From: Brevibacterium aurantiacum
Lineage (GTDB): Bacteria > Actinomycetota > Actinomycetes > Actinomycetales > Brevibacteriaceae
Assembly (NCBI RefSeq): GCF_900169065.1
Contig: NZ_FXZB01000004.1
Location: 110,763 to 174,762, forward strand
Length of the DNA: 64,000 nucleotides
Direction of reading: 5' to 3'
The position numbers and the translations under genes are program-made. The notes under the pieces are model-generated. The model searched no databases. It was given only the letters and a program-made list of their open reading frames with translations, and had not been told where the DNA came from. Positions 27,187 through 35,718 of the stretch are shown here, one piece after another (position 1 is the first letter of the stretch; each line of letters opens with the position of its first letter).

Positions 27187-28038
27187 CTATTGATAATGGT
27201 TCTCATTGTATTGAAAGTATTGTAGCGCACTTTTCACCCGCCTCGCGACGAGCACCGCGAAGAAGATGAGGACGGTGAGCAGCGCAATGGTCGCGCCGGC
27301 AGAGGTCTGGGCATACCAGCTCACGAGCAGCCCGAAGAAGCACGAGAACACACCGATCACCGAGGCCGCTGCCATGATTGCCCCGACGCGGTCGAACAGG
27401 AGGCAGGCCGTGGCCGGGGGTCCAATGAGGAGTCCGAAGACGAGGAGAGTGCCGACGACCTGGAACGATGCGACAACCGCCAGGGCTGTGAGCATGAGCA
27501 TCGCGATATGAGCCCAACCGGGCCGCATGCCCAGAGTTGCGGCTTTTCGCTCATCGAAGGCGAGCGCGAGGAACGGCCTGTGCAACAGAATGCAGGCCAG
27601 CACTCCGAGGCAGGCTGCGACTGTGAGGATGATCAGGTCCTGGCCGCGGACCCCGAGCACGTCACCGAACAGGAAGCCCGTGAGGTCGACGGCGAATGAT
27701 TGGGAGTGGGACACGATGACCACGCCGATGGCCAGCATTCCGACGAAGAGCAGTCCGATGCCGACGTCTTGGGACAGCTTCGACTCGCGCGATACCCAGG
27801 TGATCCCGGCCGCCATCACCAGCGCACTGACCGCCGCGCCGATCATGAGCTGACCGCCGAGGAGCGCCGCGATTGCGACTCCCGGCAGCATCCCGTGCGA
27901 CATCGCATCCCCGAAGAAGGCCAGGCCGCGCAGGACGACCCAGGTGCCAATGCACCCACAAAGCACGGCAGCGAGCACACCGGCGATGAGGGCGCGGAGG
28001 ACGAAGGACACCTCGAAGGGCGCGAATAGGAATTCCAT
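27187..28038 (-). CDS. aztB: Zinc ABC transporter permease (AztB/ZnuB, ABC-3 family)
   Basis: A 283-residue membrane protein with about eight or nine transmembrane helices, typical of ABC-3 metal permeases. The family block WVVLRGLAFFGDAMSHGMLPGVA stands at about 32-54 and ALAFDERKAATLGMRPGW at the coupling helix. It is divergent from the ATPase gene aztA with only 29 bp between start codons, and no Shine-Dalgarno precedes ATG 28038. The Zur-like dyad fills this gap. Confidence 0.92.
   Translation of the reverse strand: MEFLFAPFEVSFVLRALIAGVLAAVLCGCIGTWVVLRGLAFFGDAMSHGMLPGVAIAALLGGQLMIGAAVSALVMAAGITWVSRESKLSQDVGIGLLFVGMLAIGVVIVSHSQSFAVDLTGFLFGDVLGVRGQDLIILTVAACLGVLACILLHRPFLALAFDERKAATLGMRPGWAHIAMLMLTALAVVASFQVVGTLLVFGLLIGPPATACLLFDRVGAIMAAASVIGVFSCFFGLLVSWYAQTSAGATIALLTVLIFFAVLVARRVKSALQYFQYNENHYQ
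27191..27205 (-). promoter_or_regulatory. Zur-like box upstream of aztD copy 2
   Basis: TGATAATGGTTCTCA (TGAGAACCATTATCA on the minus strand) is a 7-1-7 imperfect dyad of the Fur/Zur type. It overlaps the last codons of aztB and ends 14 bp before the aztD start, which suggests a separate zinc-regulated promoter for the aztD-aztC-aztD part. Confidence 0.6.
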
Positions 28039-28045
28039 TTGCTGA

Positions 28046-28065
28046 TGATAATCATTATTGTTATC
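28046..28065. promoter_or_regulatory. Fur/Zur-type dyad between aztA and aztB
   Basis: TGATAATCATTATTG overlaps the larger dyad GATAA-N9-TTATC (28047-28065). It is A/T-rich in a GC-rich context and occupies almost the whole 29-bp gap between the divergent start codons, so one repressor could shut both genes. Confidence 0.65.
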
Positions 28066-28067
28066 GA

Positions 28068-28700
28068 ATGGGCAATCCGATCACAGTCGCAGACCTGACC
28101 TGCCACCATGGTGACCATCTCGCGGTGAAAGGCGTGTCACTGACAGCAGTCCCGGGCCAGGTCACAGCACTTGTCGGGGCCAACGGTTCGGGCAAATCGA
28201 CCGTCCTCATGGCGCTGGCCGGCCTGCTCAGGCCGACGAGCGGCACGATCTCCGGCCGTCCGGCCAGCATCGCATTCGTGCCTCAGCGCAGCACGGCTCC
28301 CGACCACCTGCCGATCACCGTCCGGCAGACTGTCGCGATGGGCAGGTGGGCCTCCTGCGGGCCGTTGACTCGCCTCGGCGGTGAGGACAGACGCATCATC
28401 GATGACTGCCTGGCACGTCTGCGGATCAGCGACCTCGCCTCGCGACGCCTTGGGTCGCTCTCCGGCGGACAGCGTCAGCGCGCTCTCGTGGCGCAGGGCT
28501 TGGCGCAGCGCCCCGAGCTGCTCCTCCTCGACGAGCCGCTGGCCGGCATCGATATTCACGCGGCCGTGGACATCGCCGAGGCCATCGACTCCGAGCGCAA
28601 CCGCGGCGCCACGATCGTCATGGCCACGCACGAGCGCGCCCAGGCCGAGCGTGCCGATCATGTCGTCCGGCTCGAGCAGGGCGTCCTCGCAGCGGGTTGA
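28068..28700 (+). CDS. aztA: Zinc ABC transporter ATP-binding protein (AztA/ZnuC)
   Basis: A 210-residue ABC ATPase that powers zinc import with AztB and AztC. It has Walker A GANGSGKST (about 37-45), signature LSGGQRQRALVAQG, Walker B LLLLDEPLAGID and the switch histidine in VMATHERAQ. ATG 28068 comes three bases after the operator-like dyad with no Shine-Dalgarno; a leaderless transcript is possible. Start and length suit the family. Confidence 0.93.
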   Translation: MGNPITVADLTCHHGDHLAVKGVSLTAVPGQVTALVGANGSGKSTVLMALAGLLRPTSGTISGRPASIAFVPQRSTAPDHLPITVRQTVAMGRWASCGPLTRLGGEDRRIIDDCLARLRISDLASRRLGSLSGGQRQRALVAQGLAQRPELLLLDEPLAGIDIHAAVDIAEAIDSERNRGATIVMATHERAQAERADHVVRLEQGVLAAG

Positions 28701-28755
28701 CGGGGACGGCTGGCTGCCTGCCGACGCTGACATCGACCTGCCGCCGCGGTCAGGG

Positions 28756-31700
28756 TCACTCCTCCCTGTACCCGGCGTCCACCTCGGCGGTCTCCGCTTC
28801 GATCCTTGCCTCATCGGCATCGCGCTTCGCCGCGGCCTTCGCGTCGTGGCGCTCGGCCCGGCGCTCCTTGCGTCGCTCGACGAGGAGGTAGAGGGCAGGC
28901 ACGAGGATCAGAGTCAGCACGGTCGAGGAGGTCAGACCGCCGATGACGACGATCGCCAGCGGCTGGGAGATGAAGACTCCCCCACCTGTGAGCCCCAGTG
29001 ACATGGGCACGAGTGCGAAGACCGTGGCAGCGGCCGTCATCAGGATCGGGCGCAGACGCAGACGGGTGCCGTGGATGATCGCATCCATCAGCCCCATTCC
29101 GTGTTCACGAAGCTTGTTGATGAGGTCCATGAGCACGATCGCGTTGGTCACCACGATGCCGATGAGCATGAGGAGACCGATGAGCGAGGGAATGCCCAGC
29201 GGCGTTCCGGTCAGCAGCAACAGCAGCACGGCACCGGTCGCGGCGAACGGGATCGACACGAGCAGGACCAATGGCTGCACGAAGCTGCGGAAGGTCGCGA
29301 TCATGACAAGGAAGACCAGCGCGATCGCCACCAGCATCGCCCATCCCAGCTGAGCGAAAGAATCAGCTTGCTCCTGGCTGGCGCCTCCGACGTCGAAGCT
29401 CACACCAGCGGGCAGGTCCATGCTCGAGGTCAGCGCACTCGCCTCGGCGGATACGGGATTGAGCTGCCCTTCGGCCGGTGTGGCGAACACGGTGACCTGA
29501 CGGTCCCCGTCCTCACGAGTGATCGTGGCAGGAGTCTCGGTCTCATCGACGTTCGCGATCTCATCGACCGTGATCGGCTCACCCTTGATGTCGGGGATCG
29601 CTGCCTGCTCGTCGGCGAGGTCCTGCTCCTCGTTCTGGTTCTCCTCCTGCTCACGCTGGCCATCGACCAGGTCATCGATAGCGTCGTTGGCTTCGTTCAG
29701 ACCCTTCTGCGCCTGCTCGACTCCTTCTTCGGCCTGGTCGACCTGCTCGGCCGCCATATCATCAGGGCTCGGTGCCGGTGGAGGATTCTTTGCGTCCCTC
29801 AGTGCTTTTCGAGCCTCTTCCAACTGATCGGCGGCATTGTCCCGGGCCTCGCGTGCAGAGTCGAGCTGCTCGGCCGCGTCGTCCTCGGCCTTGGCCTTGG
29901 CTTCGTCGGCCCTGCGATCGGTCTTCTCCTCAACGGCGTCGGTCGCGTCCTCCTGCGCGTTCTGCGTCTGCACCTCGGTGACCGGAAATTCCAAGGCTCG
30001 GATCTCATCGGGTGTCGCATCAGGGTGGGTCGGTGCGAGGAAGATGTCTCGCTCCTTGCCCTCCAATGTCAGAGTGCCGGCCTCGCTGCCCTGCAGGGCA
30101 GCGGCGATGGCCTGGCCCACCTCAGCCTGGCTGTAGCCGTAGTCCGCGGCCTTCTCACGGTCGACGTCGACATGGATGATCGGCTGATCGGAGGCGAGGT
30201 CGTTGCGGGCGTTCGTCACACCCTCGGTCTCACTCATCTTCTTCGTCACCGCGTCAGCGGCCTCGCCGAGGGCCTTCATATCAGAGCCGGCCAGCTTGAT
30301 CTCGACGTCCTCATTCGTGCTGCCGGAGGCGTCCTGAACATCGGCCTCACCGATATCCTCACCGAGGCTCTCGACCTGGGACCGAATCCGGTTCGTCGCC
30401 GCCTTCGCATCGGAGTCGGTCTTCAACGTGATGTTGAAGGAATTCTCGGCGCCGGTTTCTGGCCCATTGACCGTCGTCGAATAGGTATCGACGTCGGGGT
30501 CGGAGGCGAGCACGTCTTCGATCTTCTTCGCCGCCTCGTCGCTGGCCTCGAGCGAGGCTCCGGCGGGCAACGTCTGTGAAATGTAGAGGGAGCCCTGTCC
30601 CGCAGATCCGAGGAGATCGGTCTTGAGGAAGCTGGCCATCATCATGGTGACGGCGAAGATCGCCACAGAGATGACGATGGTCCGCCATGGGTGCCTCAGT
30701 GCCGCGAGAATGGCAGGCAGGCTGCGCTGCTGGAGACGGTCGACCCGGTCGGAGGCCTCACCGTCACCGGGCATCGGCTCCACCGGAGCATCGGCAGTCG
30801 CCGCTGGAAGCAGTGTCTTGCCCTTGGCCTCGCGCTTCGCGTTCTTCTTCTCGATCTTCCTCTGGCGGCGCTCCGCTCGCTTGATGCCCTTCTCACGATG
30901 CTTCTGGGCCCAGGCCTCATAGCTTGCATCGGTGGCAGCCTGGCGCTTCGGGGACAGAGGCTTCGGGCTCTTGCGCAGCACCCAGTAGCTGAAGACGGGA
31001 ACAATGGTCAGAGCCACAACGAGAGAGCCGAGCAGAGCCAACGTCACGGTCACGGAGAACGGGCGGAACAGCTGCCCGGCGATGCCGTCGACGAAGGCGA
31101 TGGGCAGGAATACAGCCACAGTGGTCAGCGTCGATGCGGTGATGGCCCCGGCGACCTGCTTGACCGAGGCGACGATGTCATCGACCGTCAGCTCGGTCGT
31201 GCCCTGCCGTCTGCGGATGTTCTCGATGACGACGATGGAGTCGTCGACGACGCGTCCGACAGCGATGGTCAGGGCACCCAGGGTGAGGATGTTGAGTGTG
31301 TAGTCCCCGACCATCAGTCCGATCATGGCAATGAGCAGCGACATCGGGATGGAAATCGCGGCGACGACTGTGGAGCGGAAGGAGCCGAGGAAGGCCAGGA
31401 TCACGAGGATGGCGAAGAACAGCCCGAGCCCGCCTTCGACGGACAGATCGTGGATCGACTTCTCGATCTCTGGTGCCTGATCGAAGATCGTGGAGAACGC
31501 GATGTCGTCCCCGAGTTTCGGACCCATCGTGTCGAGGACCTCGTTGACGCCGTGGGAGACTTCGACGACATTGTCATCCTGCCCCTTGGTCACGGACACC
31601 GTCACAGCATCGTTGCCGTCGGCACGCGAATACGAGGTCTTCTCCACCGAGTCGAGCTCAACATCGGCTACCTCACCCAGCAGGACCGTTCCATCGGCCG

Positions 31701-32436
31701 TTCGCAGCGGAGTCTTCTCGATCTGGTCGACGGCGTCGAGTTCGCCGCCCACCTCGACCGACAGAGACTTGTCACCGGTTGCGCTCTGTCCGGCTGGGAC
31801 GACGGTTCCCGCAGCGGTGAGCTCATCTGGCACCGAGGTGGTGACGACATTCTTGTCGTTGACGTCGTTGGGCCGGAAGCTGATGTTGACCCGCTGCTCG
31901 GTCTGTCCGGCCACCTCGACGCCTGCGACGCCGCCGACGGCTTGGAGTTCAGGCACAAGCTCGTTCTCGACGAGGTCACCGAGCTTCTGTGCATCTTCTC
32001 CCCCGGAGACGGCGAACATGACCACCGGAACGTCGTCGATCTGCTGGGAGAGCACCTCCGCCTCGGCGCCGTCGGGCAGGTCCGCCTTCGCGGAGTCGAC
32101 GGCGGAGCGCACAGAGTCCGTCATCTCCTCGGCGTCCTTGCCGAAGGGCCACGTGATGTTGGCCGACATCGATCCCGCCGAGGTGGTTGTGCTCACTGTC
32201 TCGAGGTCACCGAGGCCCTCAAGTGCGGTTTCGATCGGTTCGGTCACCGTCTTCTCGACGACCTCTGGTGAGGCTCCCGGGACCGTGACCTGCACCGAGG
32301 TGCCAGGCAGTTCGACCGAGGGCATCGTCTCCTGGTTGAGAGAGGTGGTGGCGATAACGCCGAAGACGGCGATCACGAGGGTGAGCAGTCCGACGATGAG
32401 GCGGTTCTTCAGACTCATCCTGGTGATCAGGGACAC
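28756..32436 (-). CDS. RND-family efflux permease with coiled-coil insertion
   Basis: A 1226-residue AcrB/SwrC-type transporter. GTG 32436 follows CGGAGGAACAC. Helix 1 is at about 12-30, proton-relay aspartates are in GRVVDDSIVVIENI, and the second half repeats the fold (LVFLVMIATFRSF to the end). Two departures are clear. A cytoplasmic basic loop follows the first six-helix block (about 505-560). A segment of about 120 residues at about 823-944 is Ala/Glu/Asp/Gln-rich coiled coil (EKTDRRADEAKAKAEDDAAEQ onward) inserted in the second extracytoplasmic domain. There is no membrane-fusion protein or outer-membrane partner nearby, as expected in a Gram-positive. The substrate is unknown; the zinc neighbours may be coincidental. 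Confidence 0.9.
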   Translation of the reverse strand: MSLITRMSLKNRLIVGLLTLVIAVFGVIATTSLNQETMPSVELPGTSVQVTVPGASPEVVEKTVTEPIETALEGLGDLETVSTTTSAGSMSANITWPFGKDAEEMTDSVRSAVDSAKADLPDGAEAEVLSQQIDDVPVVMFAVSGGEDAQKLGDLVENELVPELQAVGGVAGVEVAGQTEQRVNISFRPNDVNDKNVVTTSVPDELTAAGTVVPAGQSATGDKSLSVEVGGELDAVDQIEKTPLRTADGTVLLGEVADVELDSVEKTSYSRADGNDAVTVSVTKGQDDNVVEVSHGVNEVLDTMGPKLGDDIAFSTIFDQAPEIEKSIHDLSVEGGLGLFFAILVILAFLGSFRSTVVAAISIPMSLLIAMIGLMVGDYTLNILTLGALTIAVGRVVDDSIVVIENIRRRQGTTELTVDDIVASVKQVAGAITASTLTTVAVFLPIAFVDGIAGQLFRPFSVTVTLALLGSLVVALTIVPVFSYWVLRKSPKPLSPKRQAATDASYEAWAQKHREKGIKRAERRQRKIEKKNAKREAKGKTLLPAATADAPVEPMPGDGEASDRVDRLQQRSLPAILAALRHPWRTIVISVAIFAVTMMMASFLKTDLLGSAGQGSLYISQTLPAGASLEASDEAAKKIEDVLASDPDVDTYSTTVNGPETGAENSFNITLKTDSDAKAATNRIRSQVESLGEDIGEADVQDASGSTNEDVEIKLAGSDMKALGEAADAVTKKMSETEGVTNARNDLASDQPIIHVDVDREKAADYGYSQAEVGQAIAAALQGSEAGTLTLEGKERDIFLAPTHPDATPDEIRALEFPVTEVQTQNAQEDATDAVEEKTDRRADEAKAKAEDDAAEQLDSAREARDNAADQLEEARKALRDAKNPPPAPSPDDMAAEQVDQAEEGVEQAQKGLNEANDAIDDLVDGQREQEENQNEEQDLADEQAAIPDIKGEPITVDEIANVDETETPATITREDGDRQVTVFATPAEGQLNPVSAEASALTSSMDLPAGVSFDVGGASQEQADSFAQLGWAMLVAIALVFLVMIATFRSFVQPLVLLVSIPFAATGAVLLLLLTGTPLGIPSLIGLLMLIGIVVTNAIVLMDLINKLREHGMGLMDAIIHGTRLRLRPILMTAAATVFALVPMSLGLTGGGVFISQPLAIVVIGGLTSSTVLTLILVPALYLLVERRKERRAERHDAKAAAKRDADEARIEAETAEVDAGYREE

Positions 32437-32870
32437 GTGTTCCTCCGGGTTTCGAGCATAGGGCAGCTGCGGGCGGGTGTTCGGGCGTTTCGGTGACGCT
32501 GATGTTTCAGCGGTGGTTCTTCAGCGGTGGTGCTGGGTGGGGTTGGTCGAGCAGGGATGGTCCGGGCAGGGGAACGAATCCAGTCTTTCAGGTCAGCCCG
32601 TACAGCGCGTCCCCCAAAAGTTGTCTTCCTCCTCCCCCATAAGGCTGAGTGCGACAGGGGAGATCGGTCATAATCTGATCATATGAGCGCCGTGGTCTGC
32701 GGGCGCGGGTGTTTTCCTCCGTATCGGGTTCCGGTAACACCACAATCGCGCTCCATGCCAGCACCGGGACAGGTCAGTGCCTCACAGCGCTGGGTCGACG
32801 CAGATGGTTGCTTCGTGCTCTCAGCTGTATTCGGCGATACTCAGCTGCCTTCAGCTGTGCAGGGTTGTTT
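32437..32870. other. 434-bp intergenic region between the RND gene and cobW
   Basis: The RND end contains its GTG ribosome site. No protein-like frame is convincing; ORFs of 60-70 codons here have no family features. The cobW end holds a short repeat cluster based on TCAGCTG. I see no tRNA or strong hairpin. Confidence 0.5.
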
Positions 32871-32884
32871 TCAGCTGTGCAGGC
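32821..32884. repeat. TCAGCTG repeat cluster at the cobW 3' end
   Basis: TCAGCTG occurs at 32821, 32841, 32851 and 32871; the last two are part of the 14-mer TTCAGCTGTGCAGG, repeated 20 bp apart (32850 and 32870). The core CAGCTG is itself palindromic. The last copy includes the cobW stop. Spacings of 20, 10 and 20 bp are multiples of a helical turn. Function is unknown. Confidence 0.5.
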
Positions 32885-34040
32885 GGACGTAGTGGCGGAG
32901 TCGCTCGACGCCACTCGGGTCCCCACCGCCGTGCAACGCGCCTTCCAGCTTCGCTTTGACGACGTCTTCGTCGAAGGATTCGCCGATGATGACGAGCACA
33001 CTATCCCAGCTCGTGTCTTGGGCGACGGCCGTCGAGTTCTGTGGCACAGCCGTCGAGTTCTGAGGCACAGCCGTCGACACATAGACATTCGGTCCTACTG
33101 CCTGGATTCCAAAGCTCCTGCTTCGGGCCCTGTCGTTGACGAGGATCGACCCCTTCACCCGGTAGACCCCGGCCGGCAGATCTTCGAGGACGTCGAGTAT
33201 GGCACCAGCGTCAGCACACCCGTGACCGGTGACCGTCACCGACTGTGCGTGCCTGTGGACTGGGACGTTCTCGCCGTCGACGCCCTCCTGGGCCGCTTCG
33301 ACGTAGGCCTGCCGGATGAGGTCCCGGATCGGCAGTTCAGCCTGGATGGGTTCCGTGTTCGCTCCTGGCTCTTCGCCCGAACAGGCACCTGGCTGGGTTC
33401 CGTCGCCGCTTCGTCCGGCCCCGGATCCTGGATCGAAGATGAGTGCCGGGTCGAGTCGGCCGTAACTGGTGCCGACGACGAGCAGTCGCGGATTGCGCTG
33501 ATGAACCCGCTCCTGGATCGCATCGACAGCGGACCCACGTTCCGCTGCCGGCAACTGGTCGAGCTTGTTGACAAGCACCAGAGTCGTCGCCGCGTACCGC
33601 ATCGGGGGTGCGGTTTCAGTATCGACCGTAGCGGCATGCATGGTGGCATCGATGACATCGATGACCCCGCCGAGGTGAAAGCGGTGGTGGCCCATGCGAG
33701 TGACCATTCGCGCCAAGGTCAGCGGTTCGGCGAAGCCGCTGGCTTCGACGATGATGGCATCGAGCCGCAATCGTGGCTTCGCGAGTGCTGTGAGGGCGTC
33801 TTCGAGAGAGGTGTCGTCATCAAGACAGCAGATGCATCCACCCGAGATGGAGAAGGGTTCATCGACCTGCCCGACGACGAGGCCCGCGTCGATGTTGAGG
33901 TCTCCGAAATCGTTGACGACCACCCCGATGCGCGCGTCGGGGTGGCGCAGCAGATGGTTGAGGAGGCTGGTTTTCCCCGCCCCCAGGTAACCGGTCAGGA
34001 GGATCACCGGAACAGCACCTGCGGGCTGATTCCTACTCAC
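32871..34040 (-). CDS. CobW/G3E-family GTPase (COG0523), putative zinc chaperone
   Basis: A 389-residue G3E GTPase. GTG 34040 follows GCGGAGGACAT. Walker A is GYLGAGKTS (about 17-25), the metal-binding CxCC motif is in SGGCICCLDDD (about 65-75), guanine specificity is NKLDQLP, and a CobW C-terminal domain follows. COG0523 proteins move zinc or other metals into client proteins; under Zur control they act in zinc starvation. Near the C-terminus a short peptide unit (TAVPQNS) is repeated about three times, matching a DNA repeat at 33026-33085. A Zur-like dyad lies 40 bp upstream and zur is divergent. Confidence 0.9.
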   Translation of the reverse strand: MSRNQPAGAVPVILLTGYLGAGKTSLLNHLLRHPDARIGVVVNDFGDLNIDAGLVVGQVDEPFSISGGCICCLDDDTSLEDALTALAKPRLRLDAIIVEASGFAEPLTLARMVTRMGHHRFHLGGVIDVIDATMHAATVDTETAPPMRYAATTLVLVNKLDQLPAAERGSAVDAIQERVHQRNPRLLVVGTSYGRLDPALIFDPGSGAGRSGDGTQPGACSGEEPGANTEPIQAELPIRDLIRQAYVEAAQEGVDGENVPVHRHAQSVTVTGHGCADAGAILDVLEDLPAGVYRVKGSILVNDRARSRSFGIQAVGPNVYVSTAVPQNSTAVPQNSTAVAQDTSWDSVLVIIGESFDEDVVKAKLEGALHGGGDPSGVERLRHYVRLHS

Positions 34041-34079
34041 ATGTCCTCCGCATCAGTCGCATGGCCACCACTCACCCGC

Positions 34080-34100
34080 TAATGGTAACGTTTTTCATTA
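34080..34100. promoter_or_regulatory. Zur-like dyad between cobW and zur
   Basis: TAATG and CATTA frame an A/T-rich centre; the inner 15-mer TGGTAACGTTTTTCA resembles the other boxes in this island. It is 40 bp before the cobW GTG and 83 bp before the zur ATG. The match is weaker than at 27191 and 35689. Confidence 0.5.
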
Positions 34101-34182
34101 AGTTCAGGACACATCGACGTATGCGCATATGCTCATAGGACCAACTGCATTGCACAGGCTGCACAGGCGGAGGCACAAGGAC

Positions 34183-34596
34183 ATGACGGTTGAGGAACCC
34201 AAGAGGACTCGGAGCACGGCGCAGAAGGCCGTGATCAGCTCCGCGCTCGACAACGAGAAGCGCTTCGTCTCTGCCCAACAGCTCCACAGGACACTTGAAG
34301 ATCACGGTCACACGGTCGGGTTGGCAACCGTCTATCGGCAGCTCAACGCCCTAAGCGAATCCGGTCATGCCGATTCCATCACCATCGCGGAAAAGCAGCT
34401 GTTCCGCGCCTGCGCTCAGGACGAGCACCACCATCATCTGGTGTGCGAGAACTGCGGCAAGGCTGTCGAGATCGAACCGCCCAGCGAGGACTGGATGAGC
34501 ACCATAGCCAAAGCTCATGGATTCGAAGTCACCCGACATGTGTTCGAGATCTTCGGACTCTGTGCTGAATGCGCCGCATCTGCACAGAGCAGATAG
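34183..34596 (+). CDS. zur: Fur-family regulator, probable Zur
   Basis: A 137-residue Fur-family repressor. I start at ATG 34183 (MTVEEPKRTRST) after CACAAGGAC; an earlier in-frame ATG at 34129 would add an unlikely basic tail. The helix-turn-helix is at about 8-75 (FVSAQQLHRTLEDHGHTVGLATVYRQLNAL). Metal sites are visible: EHHHHLVCENCG with His cluster and CxxC, and the second pair CAEC near the end. Position among zinc uptake, a zinc-free L36 and G3E genes makes Zur the best reading; Fur or Mur is not excluded by sequence alone. Confidence 0.85.
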   Translation: MTVEEPKRTRSTAQKAVISSALDNEKRFVSAQQLHRTLEDHGHTVGLATVYRQLNALSESGHADSITIAEKQLFRACAQDEHHHHLVCENCGKAVEIEPPSEDWMSTIAKAHGFEVTRHVFEIFGLCAECAASAQSR

Positions 34597-34609
34597 TGTC
34601 CTCGTCGAA

Positions 34610-35650
34610 TCACATCGTCGCCGTGCTCCAGTCTGGGAACCGGTCCGGAAAGTCTGCCCAGACCATCGGTCCGGCCGCCAACTCCTCATCACTGAGGGCG
34701 GCATTGTCGAGGACCCGTCGCAGCAAGGGTTCATCGATCCCAATACCGATGAACGCCACGTCCTGACCAAAGGCCAGGACTTCGCCATCGGCACTGAGCC
34801 TGTCATCAAGTGCCAGAGGTGAGAGCGTGAAGAACCCTCCCACCTGGTCCCATTGGCCGGTGATGTGCGGCCGGGTGGCCAAACGGGCAAAACCAGCCGA
34901 ACGCAGAATCCGACCACAATGCCCCTGGAAGAGGCACGAGGTCAGTGCCTGGTGAAGTCGCCCAGGGTGGAACGGTCGCAGCTGCTCATATCGGCACGCC
35001 ACGACTCCACGCGACTGGAACTTCGGCGTGAATTCTCCATTGAGGATCGAGACCCAGCCCGCAACCGGCGGCCGCTTCGCAAATGGCCGCCGATCCTCGC
35101 CATGGACGCGGTCGGAATCGGCGATGAGACACTGGTCGGCACTCGGAGCAAGATGGTCGAGCAGAGCGGCAGCCTGCTCGAGTTCCGCGGTCTCCAGCGC
35201 CCCGGAATTGACGATCGCGATCGTTGAGGAAAACTCGATCTGGCTCACGAGCAGCTCTGCCCTCGCAGCGAGGATACCGCCCTCGCACTCGCCGCCCATG
35301 GCCGGCAGGCCGACATAGTCCGGGGACCATATGTCGACAAGCATGTGCGCGACATCGAGTACGCAGACAAGGTCGATGAGGCGCGTGTCGACACCGGTCG
35401 CATTGAGTGACCCCACGATCTCCATCACCGGCGTCTCGAAGGGGTATTCCAGCACGATGCCATGCGCCTGAGATGCCTTGCGGAGGAGGTCGACCGTGCG
35501 GTCCACCACCTCGACGCCCTCGGCGGTCTGTTCAGCGGGAACGAGGACGAATCCGCGCACCGCCGCCAGACGCCTGGCGTAGCTGCTCCGCTCCTCCACA
35601 CACATGCCCGTCACCGCGATCACATCGATGTCGGCCTCCATCTTCGGCAT
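34610..35650 (-). CDS. CobW-domain G3E paralogue lacking the P-loop
   Basis: A 346-residue protein starting at ATG 35650 (AAAGGAAG upstream). The C-terminal half is a clear CobW_C domain (YEQLRPFHPGRLHQAL, GFARLATRPHITGQWDQVGG, WADFPDRFPDW), but the N-terminal strand that should carry GxxGxGKT reads AVTGMCVEERSSYAR, and neither the CxCC metal motif nor NKxD is visible. It is therefore unlikely to bind GTP normally. It is divergent from a zinc-free L36 gene across a Zur-like box. Mycobacterial Mrf, a COG0523-like factor beside zinc-free ribosomal proteins that recruits the hibernation factor Mpy, is a possible functional analogue; that is inference. Confidence 0.78.
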   Translation of the reverse strand: MPKMEADIDVIAVTGMCVEERSSYARRLAAVRGFVLVPAEQTAEGVEVVDRTVDLLRKASQAHGIVLEYPFETPVMEIVGSLNATGVDTRLIDLVCVLDVAHMLVDIWSPDYVGLPAMGGECEGGILAARAELLVSQIEFSSTIAIVNSGALETAELEQAAALLDHLAPSADQCLIADSDRVHGEDRRPFAKRPPVAGWVSILNGEFTPKFQSRGVVACRYEQLRPFHPGRLHQALTSCLFQGHCGRILRSAGFARLATRPHITGQWDQVGGFFTLSPLALDDRLSADGEVLAFGQDVAFIGIGIDEPLLRRVLDNAALSDEELAAGPMVWADFPDRFPDWSTATM

Positions 35651-35688
35651 TGGCTTCCTTTCCTCGAAGAACCTAGTATTAATGTTAA

Positions 35689-35703
35689 TAATACTCGTTC
35701 TCA
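35689..35703. promoter_or_regulatory. Zur-like box upstream of the zinc-free L36 gene
   Basis: TAATACTCGTTCTCA matches the box at 27191-27205 at 12 of 15 positions, including the GTTCTCA half. It ends 15 bp before the rpmJ start and 39 bp from the divergent gene. An additional dyad GTATTA-N7-TAATAC (35676-35694) overlaps it. Confidence 0.6.
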
Positions 35704-35718
35704 ATAAGGAGTTCAGCA

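Noticed and set aside
30691..32271. 526-codon plus-strand frame opposite the RND gene (and 29071-30579)
   Set aside because: Antisense of a clear RND transporter; composition is His/Gly/Arg-rich as typical of shadows.
32821..32884. TCAGCTG repeats as a CRISPR-like array
   Set aside because: Units are only 7-14 bp, without constant spacers, and no cas genes are present.
32477..32892. Small ORFs of about 69 codons upstream of the RND gene
   Set aside because: No ribosome site of quality, no protein-like composition, and they overlap the cobW end.
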